In this document: positions 13,101 to 25,100 of the stretch, piece after piece | How positions within the stretch are numbered: position 1 is the stretch's first letter | Layout: each line of letters begins with the position of its first letter | Source: Chelydra serpentina | Lineage: Eukaryota > Chordata > Testudines > Chelydridae | Assembly (NCBI GenBank): GCA_037349315.1 | Contig: JBAIAC010000597.1 | Span: forward strand, 115,994-179,993 | Length of the DNA: 64,000 nucleotides | Reading direction: 5' to 3' | Program-made: the position numbers and the translations under genes | The notes under the pieces: generated by a model | Told to the model about the DNA's origin: nothing | Database searches by the model: none | Seen by the model: the letters and a program-made list of their open reading frames with translations, nothing else

Positions 13101-16100
13101 TGCTGATCCCAGTGCCCCAGCCTGGCACTAGGGGGCGCTGTGCGGCAGGGAGCTCTCTCCCCTCGCACTCAGTGCTGATGTCAATGCCCCAGCCTGGCAC
13201 TAGGGGGCGCTGTGCGGCAGGGAGCTCTCTCCCCTCGCAGTCAGTGCTGATGCCAGTGCCCCAGCCTGGCACTAGGGGGCGCTGTGCGGCAGGGAGCTCT
13301 CTCCCCTCGCAGTCAGTGCTGATGCCAATGCCCCAGCCTGGCACTAGGGGGCGCTGTGCGGCAGAGAGCTCTCTCTCCTCGCACTCAGTGCTGATGCCAA
13401 TGCCCCAGCCTGGCACTAGGGGGCGCTGTGCGGTAGGGAGCTCTCTCCCCTCGCAGTCAGTGCTGATGCCAATGCCCCAGCCTGGCACTAGGGGGCGCTG
13501 TGCGGTAGGGAGCTCTCTCCCCTCGCAGTCAGTGCTGATGCCAATGCCCCAGCCTGGCACTAGGGGGCGCTGTGCGGTAGGGAGCTCTCTCCCCTCGCAC
13601 TCAGTGCTGATGCCAATGCCCCAGCCTGGCACTAGGGGGCGCTGTGCTGTAGGGAGCTCTCTCTCCTCGCACTCAGTGCTGATGCCAATGCCCCAGCCTG
13701 GCACTAGGGGGCGCTGTGCGGCAGGGAGCTCTCTCTCCTCGCACTCAGTGCTGATGCCAGTGCCCCAGCCTGGCACTAGGGGGCGCTGTGCGGCAGGGAG
13801 CTCTCTCCCCTCGCACTCAGTGCTGATGTCAATGCCCCAGCCTGGCACTAGGGGGCGCTGTGCGGCAGGGAGCTCTCTCCCCTCGCACTCAGTGCTGATG
13901 CCAATGCCCCAGCCTGGCACTAGGGGGCGCTGTGCGGCAGGGAGCTCTCTCTCCTCGCACTCAGTGCTGATGCCAGTGCCCCAGCCTGGCACTAGGGGGC
14001 GCTGTGCGGCAGGGAGCTCTCTCCCCTCGCACTCAGTGCTGATGCCAATGCCCCAGCCTGGCACTAGGGGGCGCTGTGCTGCAGGGAGCTCTCTCCCCTC
14101 GCACTCAGTGCTGATGTCAATGCCCCAGCCTGGCACTAGGGGGCGCTGTGCGGCAGGGAGCTCTCTCTCCTCGCACTCAGTGCTGATCCCAGTGCCCCAG
14201 CCTGGCACTAGGGGGCGCTGTGCGGTAGGGAGCTCTCTCCCCTCGCACTCAGTGCTGATGCCAATGCCCCAGCCTGGCACTAGGGGGCGCTGTGCGGCAG
14301 GGAGCTCTCTCCCCTCGCACTCAGTGCTGATGTCAATGCCCCAGCCTGGCACTAGGGGGCGCTGTGCGGCAGGGAGCTGACTGAGGGAGCTCTCTCCCCT
14401 CGCACTCAGTGCTGATGCCAATGCCCCAGCCTGGCACTAGGGGGCGCTGTGCGGCAGGGAGCTCTCTCTCCTCGCAGTCAGTGCTGATGCCAATGCCCCA
14501 GCCTGGCACTAGGGGGCGCTGTGCGGCAGGGAGCTCTCTCCCCTCGCAGTCAGTGCTGATCCCAGTGCCCCAGCCTGGCACTAGGGGGCGCTGTGCGGCA
14601 GGGAGCTCTCTCTCCTCGCAGTCAGTGCTGATGCCAATGCCCCAGCCTGGCACTAGGGGGCGCTGTGCGGCAGGGAGCTCTCTCTCCTCGCACTCAGTGC
14701 TGATGCCAATGCCCCAGCCTGGCACTAGGGGGCGCTGTGCGGCAGGGAGCTCTCTCCCCTCGCACTCAGTGCTGATGTCAATGCCCCAGCCTGGCACTAG
14801 GGGGCGCTGTGCTGCAGGGAGCTCTCTCTCCTCGCAGTCAGTGCTGATGCCAATGCCCCAGCCTGGCACTAGGGGGCGCTGTGCTGCAGGGAGCTCTCTC
14901 CCCTCGCAGTCAGTGCTGATCCCAGTGCCCCAGCCTGGCACTAGGGGGCGCTGTGCGGCAGGGAGCTCTCTCCCCTCGCACTCAGTGCTGATGTCAATGC
15001 CCCAGCCTGGAACTAGGGGGCGCTGTGCGGCAGGGAGCTCTCTCCCCTCGCACTCAGTGCTGATGCCAGTGCCCCAGCCTGGCACTAGGGGGCGCTGTGC
15101 GGCAGAGAGCTCTCTCCCCTCGCAGTCAGTGCTGATGCCAATGCCCCAGCCTGGCACTAGGGGGCGCTGTGCGGCAGGGAGCTCTCTCTCCTCGCACTCA
15201 GTGCTGATGCCAATGCCCCAGCCTGGCACTAGGGGGCGCTGTGCGGTAGGGAGCTCTCTCTCCTCGCAGTCAGTGCTGATGCCAGTGCCCCAGCCTGGCA
15301 CTAGGGGGCGCTGTGCGGTAGGGAGCTCTCTCTCCTCGCACTCAGTGCTGATGCCAATGCCCCAGCCTGGCACTAGGGGGCGCTGTGCGGTAGGGAGCTC
15401 TCTCTCCTCGCACTCAGTGCTGATGCCAATGCCCCAGCCTGGCACTAGGGGGCGCTGTGCGGCAGGGAGCTCTCTCCCCTCGCAGTCAGTGCTGATGCCA
15501 GTGCCCCAGCCTGGCACTAGGGGGCGCTGTGCGGCAGGGAGCTCTCTCCCCTCGCAGTCAGGGCTGATGCCAATGCCCCAGCCTGGCACTAGGGGGCGCT
15601 GTGCTGCAGGGAGCTCTCTCCCCTCGCACTCAGTGCTGATGCCAATGCCCCAGCCTGGCACTAGGGGGCGCTGTGCGGCAGGGAGCTCTCTCCCCTCGCA
15701 CTCAGTGCTGATGCCAGTGCCCCAGCCTGGCACTAGGGGGCGCTGTGCGGTAGGGAGCTCTCTCCCCTCGCAGTCAGGGCTGATGCCAATGCCCCAGCCT
15801 GGCACTAGGGGGCGCTGTGCTGCAGGGAGCTCTCTCTCCTCGCACTCAGTGCTGATGTCAATGCCCCAGCCTGGCACTAGGGGGCGCTGTGCGGCAGGGA
15901 GCTCTCTCCCCTCGCACTCAGTGCTGATCCCAGTGCCCCAGCCTGGCACTAGGGGGCGCTGTGCGGCAGGGAGCTCTCTCCCCTCGCACTCAGTGCTGAT
16001 GCCAATGCCCCAGCCTGGCACTAGGGGGCGCTGTGCTGCAGGGAGCTCTCTCCCCTCGCACTCAGTGCTGATGCCAATGCCCCAGCCTGGCACTAGGGGG

Positions 16101-19100
16101 CGCTGTGCTGCAGGGAGCAGTGTAGTTAACCGAGTAGCCGAGTTCTCCTTTTCCAGACAGTACGGCCCCTGCCTGGTGCTAAGAGATGCCATGTTCTATG
16201 AGCCATGGTACAGAGGCCGTGCGCCCTCATGCTCCTTAAAGACCACCTGGGCTTATGGGGAAGTCAATAGCATTCGGAACTGCTGAGTGAGCAGGGAGGA
16301 GCCAGGGCACCGGTTGGGGAGGGGGGGCATAGTGAGGTTTATGGCTGCCATTTGGGGGTTCACCAGCACAGCTCCACGCCTAGCCGCAGACTGTCCAAGT
16401 CTCCTGGTACGCCCAGGGGCCTCCTGTTTACAACCAAAGCCTCCCGCCGCCTGAATTCATGTCATCTCCCGCACGAAACAGCAGCCATTGATGCCAAATT
16501 CAACAATTCAGAGACATTACCCAGGATGGCCCGCGTCAGCCACACACGTGCACCAGCCTAGGCCACGGGCCGTTTCATGGCCAGGCCGCACCCGCGCGGC
16601 GCTGCGGCCCTGGGCCAGGTCACACCACCAGTCACTCAGATTTGGCCTGGCCGCCATCACAAACCCCCTTGAAATGACTCAGAAAATGTTGGTCAATATG
16701 CCTAGATGGCAGCACTTCCTCCTTCCAAGCCGTCCGGAGCCCTTTGTGCTTTAACCCTCGTGCCAGGCTGGTGTCCTAGCAACCTGAGGATTCCCGGGGA
16801 AAGTGACGACCCATAATGCATCTGACCAATTGTGCAATGCTATCCCAATCCTTCCTGAACCCTGCAGGGATCAGCGGATGCCCTGATCAGAATTGATCAC
16901 TAGTGTCATTCCTTACATTTCTACCACTGGTGTTATCCCTAACTCACAGGTGCCGTAGAGTAATCTGTGTGGTGTAATCTACTGAGTTCAGTTAGGCTCT
17001 AGATTAACCTATCAACCACGGCTAGATTCCAAAGGGGACACAACCGAATCTAGAGGAAATAGATTTCTTACATTTTATCAAGGAGATTAGATTTTAGACT
17101 TGATCAGAGATTAGTGGATTATAATCTCGTCCGGCATCCGGATTAGATCCCGTGTGGCAGAGGGAAGATTTGGATGAAGAAAGCCTAAATGCAACCAAGA
17201 CTCAGCGTGGGATCCTGAAGTTGCCTCGGGCAAAAGGAGCATTTAAGAAAGGCGCAGGGAATGTTTTGTGGCGATGCAACAGAAGCAGCCGCTATTAGGA
17301 GGGAGAAATTCGCTCCCTCCAAACGATTTGTTAATTGAAACCTGGTTTTATTTCTTTGCTCCTGACTCATCCAAGTGAGGCCAGCAGGTGGGGGACAGTT
17401 CCAGCCCCGAGGGATCTTATTAAATCTTCCTGACTGTTCCATTAATTCATTCCCTGTCTGCAGGTCACTGGAAACACGAGGCCAAACTTTATTCAGCGAG
17501 GACACCAAAAATGGCCCCAGAAGAGACAGATGAGGGGCACCCGGCTCCGGAGAACAGGCAGAGATGGATGGAGAGGCAGCGTCCCTCCCACCTCTGTCTA
17601 GTTACGGATCCAAATTTAACCTCCGTCCTGCACTGAGCCTGAAAATCGTGTGTGTCAAACGCTGAGTCAGCGCAGCGCACGGACGGGAAAATGCTGCTTG
17701 TGCTAAAGAAATTAATCCGGCATCACCCCTTTGAGCAGCTGGTTTTCAAGTGTGCCTCGTTCTGGGTCTTTGTTCCACCGTCTGGCTCACAACTGGGCCA
17801 TGCCAAGGTGGGAGGCATGGATCACGCTGTGGAATCTCTCTTCCGGGGGCTGCTATAAACGGCCCTCGAAAGGCTTTCGGGGCTTTGATGGTGAATTTTT
17901 CTACGCGCTGTTGAAACACATTTGAGGACGTGGAGAGGAGAAAGCCCGTAAGCTGCCTTGTAAACTAAAATATTCCACAGGCAAAAATGCAATTGGTTTA
18001 GGGAGTGGTTACACTGTAATAACAACCGACTCCAGGGCCCTGCTCACAGCACGGCTCTCTCCTGACCTGCTTCCATGCTAGTCGGTTGTTATCTTCCTTC
18101 GGAGACTGAGGAAAGCAAAGCAGAACCAGGCCTGAACTGCGTGAGGGCCTGATCTCACTGCTGGACTATCCACCCTCACGCCTTCAGTGCTTTTCATCGG
18201 TCCCAAAGCGCTTTACAAAGGAGGGCAGCATCTTTAGCCCCATTTTCCAGATGGGGAAACCGAGGCAGAGAGGCGAACTGACTTGCCTAAGGGCACCGAG
18301 AAGGCTAGTAAGAGAAAAGAACCCAGGTCTTGTGAGTCCCAATCCGGTGCTCTATGCACCAGAGAAGAAAGGCTTCCTAGCCTATTTACCAAGTCCCCTA
18401 AGCCAGCCACTTGTAGCTTGCAGAGGCCTCAACGCGATGCCCGCAGGGGAGCTATAAAAAGGATCTGATTGTCTGTGTTTTTCTGACTCTTAAGAAAAAA
18501 AAATTGCTTGCGACATTTGCATGTAAACAGAATTTGGCTTTCTTAAGAATTCAGCTGCTCCCGCTGCTTCCTCTCCCAACGCCAGCATTCCCACAGCGCT
18601 GAAAGCTAGCCACCTCCAGGGAGGGGCCCGGCCCCGGCTCACCGGCACACACAGCGGTGTGCCGCAACACTTTCCAACAGGACGTGCGGGCAATACCTCT
18701 GCGGTCGAAGCAGCAGGGGCGATTGAGGGAGGCAGAATGGAACCGCTGGAGTTGGGATCCGGCCAGCGCACTGAGGTTAATGCCTAGCTCTTGGGAGAGG
18801 TACCAGGAAATCTTTAATGACCACAAGCCGTCAGAGGCTTCGCTTTATAGCTGGGCTGGAAACTCACCTCCCGCAACAGGTGTCCCGAGCACTACGCCGG
18901 GGTATTGTGGTCAGTGGAGGGGAAAGGGTCGCGCTGTACCCTGCAACACGGCACCCCGGCACCTCACGGTCTGTGGGGAGAGCGCCCCCTACTGACCCCC
19001 CCACGCTGTACCCTGGCACCTCACGGGGATCAGTGCTGTCCGTGGGGAGAGCGCCCCCTACTGACCCCCCCACGCTGCACCCTGGCACCTCACGGGGATC

Positions 19101-22100
19101 AGTGCTGTCTGTGGGGAGAGCGCCCCCTACTGACCCCCCCACACTGCTCCCTGGCTCCTCACGGGGATCAGTGCTGTCCGTGGGGAGAGCGCCCCCTACT
19201 GACCCCCCCACACTGCTCCCTGGCTCCTCACGGGGATCAGTGCTGTCCGTGGGGAGAGCGCCCCCTACTGACCCCCCCCACACTGCTCCCTGGCACCTCA
19301 CGGGGATCAGTGCTGTCTGTGGGGAGAGCGCCCCCTACTGACCCCCCCACACTGCTCCCTGGCACCTCACGGGGATCAGTGCTGTCCGTGGGGAGAGCGC
19401 CCCCTACTAACCCCCCCACACTGCTCCCTGGCACCTCACGGGGATCAGTGCTGTCCGTGGGGAGAGCGCCCCCTACTAACCCCCCCACACTGCTCCCTGG
19501 CATCTCACGGGCATCAGTGCTGTCCGTGGGGAGAGCGCCCCCTACTGACCCCCCCACGCTGCACCCTGGCACCTCACGGGGATCAGTGCTGTCCGTGGGG
19601 AGAGCGCCCCCTACTGACCCCCCCACGCTGCTCCCTGGCACCTCACGGGGATCAGTGCTGTCTGTGGGGAGAGCGCCCCCTACTGACCCCCCCACACTGC
19701 TCAACAGGACTGATTTCCCTTGGGGTCTCACATTCAATATTAAACAGGGCAGGCCTGGCTTAGCTTGTGAACTCTGTCCATTTCAGAAGGGTAAGAGGGT
19801 GGACTTCCCTGGATCTGAAGGGTCTTGGCCCTCATCGTTACTGGTGCAAGAGACCCGTCTGTTCAGTGAGGGGCACGTAGGATTTGAGCATCCATGGACA
19901 GAGGTCCTCCCTTACCGAGCCGTGTCCGCATCGAAGGAAGACACGAGTGGGTTGAGGTGCCGGTAGCGGTTAATGAAGGAGTCCTTGTTGACCTCCCAGA
20001 TCTCACGGTACACATCCCAGGTCTTCAGGTACGCCTGGAGGAGCGTGGCGTTTGCCTGCATGCCACCACTGATCAGTGCCTGGATTTTCCTGATATCCTC
20101 GTCGCGCTCTGAGTGCGGAGGCAGGACAAACAGAACAGTCACCAGCTGTCACCAAACAGCCCGTCCTAGTCAATCAGAACCCCTTGCTTCTCTTTCATGC
20201 TGGTTTTGCGAAGCCTCACTAGCCCCCGGGAAATATTGTCCCTCGGGTAGAAGGGGAGGAAACTGAGGCACAGAAAGGGGAAATGACTTCTAGGGGGTTG
20301 GGTGTGCGTGGGCAGGAACTCGGTCCACGACAGATGTAGGCTATATTCAGGCAATGTCTGTCTAGACTCACCATGTGACTCTCAGGATCTGCTAAGCCAG
20401 CTACCAAGTGCCACAGAGAGAAATAAATACAAATAAAGTGTTAGCGGCAAGGAAACTGAGCTAAGGGGGAATGACAGCAGAATACCAGGCTGGGGAATCG
20501 TCTCCTCCAGGGATAGGGTGGGAGAAAGGAGCCAGCCAAGTTACATCAGCCGGTTCGTTGTGGTCTGAACACAGACGGTCCCGCTACACTGAGTTTTCAA
20601 GTCTCAGAGCCCGGGTCTACCCGGGAAGTGCATGAACACGGGGCTGCAGGGAACAAGAGAGATGCACAACTCGCCACGGCAGCTGCAAACTCCTTTAGAC
20701 TGAGCTGCAGTTCCCCCCCCCCCCAGGCAGCGTGGGAGATCTCCTTACCCACGAGGACTGAGATGGGATCGCGGAGGAATCTGCGTTTGGTCAGGATCTC
20801 CGGCAGGTGGCGGAAGACCGAGATGCTGGCGATGAGGTGGCTGCTGATGTCATTCACCATATTCGCGAGCTGGGCCAGAGTTGGGGAAAACTCCACCTGG
20901 AAACACAAAACGGCCGGTCCCGTAGAGAGAGGAACCCAACCCAGAATGGCTGAGCGACCCCAAACCGGTCCACGGGGTGAGCGCTGGAAAAACGATTCCA
21001 CTCCCGCCGGCCTGAAAATCCATCTGGCTACCCCCGTCCTCACCTCGCTCCCACACCCAGCAGCTCACTGCTCGGGGAGTGCTAGAGATTACAGGCCAAA
21101 TCCTGCAGTCCAACAGCTCTGCGTGGGGCAAGACCAGGGCAAAGATGGCTGAAAGCCACCTTTATGGGGTCTCTCGCTATTGGGGCTGATCTGCACTGGC
21201 TCGTCCCTCTAACACAAGACTCGACAAACCTACACTAGTGGTCAAAGGCACCACAGGCCCATACTGTCAGCCAGGAAGCGCTAGGACGGGCCACAGGGAT
21301 CGGGCCATGCTCCCTTGTCCCCGGCCACCCTTTGTGCGGCTCCGGCGCTAAGCTCAGCTGACCTGGTCTCTGTCTACACTGCGGTGGAGGCGTGACTGCA
21401 GCATGTGTAGACGTACCCAAGCTCGCTAGCTCTGGTAACAACAGCAGAGAAGCTACGACAACACAGGCAGCTGGCGCCCGAGTATGTACCCAGGGTCCTG
21501 GGTGGGCGGGATTAGCCCACGCAAAGGGAAAGCAGGAAGGTAATCAGGCGGCCGTGGTTTTGAGGTCAAACGTCTTGGGCCTGGACAAGGCTTGAAGTGA
21601 ATGTGCTATCCTGGCACGACTGAGCAGCTGGGAGTCCCAGCCATCATTCCTGACCCTGACGGCATGCGTAACATTGGCTCTTAACGCTCTCGCCGGCCCT
21701 TGGGGCACTAACTCAGGACTGAACCCAGCAAGTCCCAGACCTAGGACCATTTTCGATTCCTCCCTGACACGCTGCGAACGCCTGGCAGGGGCGCGGCTCA
21801 GCTGGGTGTCTGAGGGCGGCAGCGGAAGGCCTCACCTGGGCGGACGGGGCCGGGTAGTTGTCCTGCAGGATCACCTTGACCCTGAACAGGGGGTTCGGCG
21901 TGGTCTTGCCATCTCCGTTGATGGCCTTGGAGAGTTCCAGTAGGGACCATTTGACGTTGAGCCTGAAGGCCTCTTCCATCATTCTGTTCATCTTGACGGT
22001 GTAGGCCATCCAGTGCTGCTGCACCTGAGGGGAGAAACAAGGCAGCTGAGTAGGGTGACCAGACAGCAAGTGTGGAAAATCGGGACGGGGGTGGGGGGGT

Positions 22101-25100
22101 AATAGGAGCCTATATAAGAAAAAGACCCCAAAACCGGGACTGTCCCTATAAAATCGGGACGTCTGGTCACCCTACAGCTGAGAAAAGCAGCGTGGACAAG
22201 GAATAGCCACCAGAGCGAGGGGTAAACGACAGTCAATGCCGCAGAACTGTGCTGCTGGCTCTCGGTCTGTCCACCTCGGCGAGATTTCACTATTTCACTG
22301 CCACTCATTTGGGTAGAAGCAACCGGGGAATGTCCTACTCCGTTGTCGGAAGGTGTCATAAATATGAAGGGAGTGGGTCTGATGCAGTACTATAAAATCC
22401 TCTTCCCAGTAAAGGGTTAAGAAATGCAGGTAGCCAGACTGACACCTGACCTGGCTGGCATCTGACCAATAAGGGGACAAGATACTTTCAAATCTTAGGA
22501 GGGGGGAAGGTTTTGTGTGTGTGTCTTTGTCTGGGGCAGAGTGATCTTGGAAGACAGAAGGAACCTGCAGAAAATCAAACCTCCCTTTTCTGAAGTAAGT
22601 TTAGATAGCATAGCGAATAGATTTCTGTTTAATTTTGGCTTGGTGTATTCCCTGTGTTAGAAGGGGCGGGGGGGGGGGCGGTTATTCATGGTTTTCTGTA
22701 ACTTTAAGGTTTTGTCCAGAGGGGGAAATCTCTCTGAGTTTGGAAATTAAGTGCCCTGTGAAATAGTTACCATCCTGATTTTACAGAGATGATTTTACCT
22801 TCTTTATTTTTAATAAACTCCTTCTTTTAAGAAGCTGACTGTTTCTATGGTGTTAAAACCCAGGGGGTGGGTTTTTAGATCACTGTGTAACCAATTGGTT
22901 GGGAGATTGTTCTCAAGCTTCCCAGGAAAGGGGGTGTACGGCTTGAGGGGGCAGTTTGGGGGGGAGGGAAGTTCAAGTGATTCCTTTCCTGGATTCCTGT
23001 TGGACACTTGATGGTGGCAGCGAAAGCAGCATTTCTCAGGGTGCAGGGAATGTTGTACCTTGGGGGATTTAACCTAAGCTGGTAAAAATAAGCTTAGGGG
23101 CTCTTAATGCGGGTCCCCACGTCTTTACCCTAGAGTTTAGAGTGGGGAGGGAACCTTGACAGAAGGAATGCCAGATGCTGGGGCAGCATAAAACGGAGCA
23201 GCTGCGGGCAACTCAACCGCCTCCTCCCTAATATAATGGCGCCTCATGCCCGGAAAGAAACTGAGGGTCATAGAATTGAAGCCGTAAGGGCCTGCGATAT
23301 ATCACAGACCACTCAGTCTTCGTAAGACTAAACTGTTGGGTCCTTCAGGGGGAAAACAGGGGACTGACTAGGTGAGGCCTGCCCAGACGATCTCAGCAGG
23401 CAATCCGTGCCCCATCCTGCCGAGGATGCTAAAAACGCCACGGTCCCTGCCAACCTGACCTGGGGGGCGGGGAAACTCCTTCCTGACCCCAAATCTGGTG
23501 ATTGGTTGGGCACTGAGCGTGTGAGTTAGTCCCACCGGCCAGGCAGCTAGAGAGAGGATTCTCTGAAGCACCTCAGAGCACTGGCCCACCCGGTCCGGTG
23601 TCCCATCTCTGGCTGTGGCCAAGCTCCGACGCTTCAGAGGAAAGCAGAAAGAACCCAGAGTACCTCTATAACCTGGGCCCTGACCGTTCAGTGATGCTGG
23701 GGAGGTGGCGGTGCTGGAGGGAGGCAAGTGAATGGAGTCGGGTGGGCAGGGACAGCTGTTGGAGAAGCTGCAGCTGGCAGAAGAAGGTCTCTGCCACATT
23801 GTACAGAACTCAGGTCCTTACACACAGGTCTCCTGACAGAACCAAAAGGAAGCACTGAATTCTGGGAACTGCCCGGCCCGGTCCTGGCCTTACCTCGGCG
23901 CTATCGTGTTTGAAGACTTCATAGGTTTGCCGCATGATGTCGGTGACGTCCTCGTGGATACCCATCAGCTTCTGCTGCACCCAGGCCCGGTGCTCCTTCT
24001 GGTCCTCCTCGAACTCCAAGTCGTTGTAGACCCGCTTGCCGGTGATCCGCACCAGCAGCGCCTCGCTGATCTGCTGGGCACTGCGAGCGATGGTCAGGGT
24101 GGCGGCCTTGTATTCGTTCACGATGGTCTGCACCTGAGGGCCAGTGGCAGCAAGGCAGGCTCAGGGCAGGGCGCACTCTGATCAGGCAGGAGGGTTTGGG
24201 AGGTGAAACTGACCAGCTCCGGCTGAGGGGTGGGAGGCTCTCCCTTTGCTCCCCACCTGGATCCTGGGGGCAGAGGGTTCCACGTCTCTGCTTCTTCCTC
24301 CCTCCCTAACCAGGGGGTGTCGCCTGCCACGCCGGGTTCTCTGCTCCCTACCTCCATAGATGCGTATTAAGCAGGGAACACCCATGTTCTGAGTTTCTCC
24401 ACTACACCCAAGCCTAGGCAGTCTGAGCACATACAGATTAACGGGACGCCGGCAGCTTAACCATCTGCTAATTGAGATCTCTGTGGAGGAAGGACGGCGC
24501 TTTGGGGCCGGCTAGTCGGGCGTGGGGGCCGTGGAGGCCAGAGGAACACTCACCTTGCTGGCGTGCAGTCGGCACTCACTGATGAAGGCGGCGCTGGCCC
24601 CTTTCAGCGACCAGTGCAGCTTCTTCAAGCCGGGCTGGATCTTCTTGTCCAGGTATCGGATCCGCTCCTTGAACAGGGCCCTCTCCTCCGGGGACAGCAT
24701 CGCAATGATCCTAAGGGGGCACGGGGGGCGAGATGAGTTCCAGCCCCGCCAGCAATGCAGATCTTGCAGAACCCGCCCTATGTAGTGCTTTCCTCCCACA
24801 GAACGGGACTGTCCGCTGACGGGGGGGTGAGTCCCCAGAAAGGACAGGAGGCTGGGGAACTCAGGTGGATAAAGCAAGGGGCAGAGGAGTAGCCATGCTC
24901 GGCCTGTAAAAGAGACGGCTGTGGCACATGCTGGTGTGAGCCGTCCGGCTCCACGGACCGGGCCCTTGACAGGTATGTGCAGCAGCGTCTCCTCAGGGAC
25001 CGACCACTGGACTGGGTGACCTTGGGCAAGTCACTTCCCCTCCCCGGACCTCTGTTTCTCCAGCTGTAAAATGGGACTAATGGGAGGGACCTCCTTTGTA

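Noticed and set aside
9205..16118. CRISPR array
   Set aside because: Units are continuous 72-bp repeats without unique spacers, in a vertebrate gene with introns.
9344..16286. Long open frames on both strands through the 72-bp array (up to 935 codons)
   Set aside because: The unit is 24 codons with no stop, so any frame stays open; units are collinear DNA repeats around a protein-binding core, and there is no start context, splice pattern or known domain.
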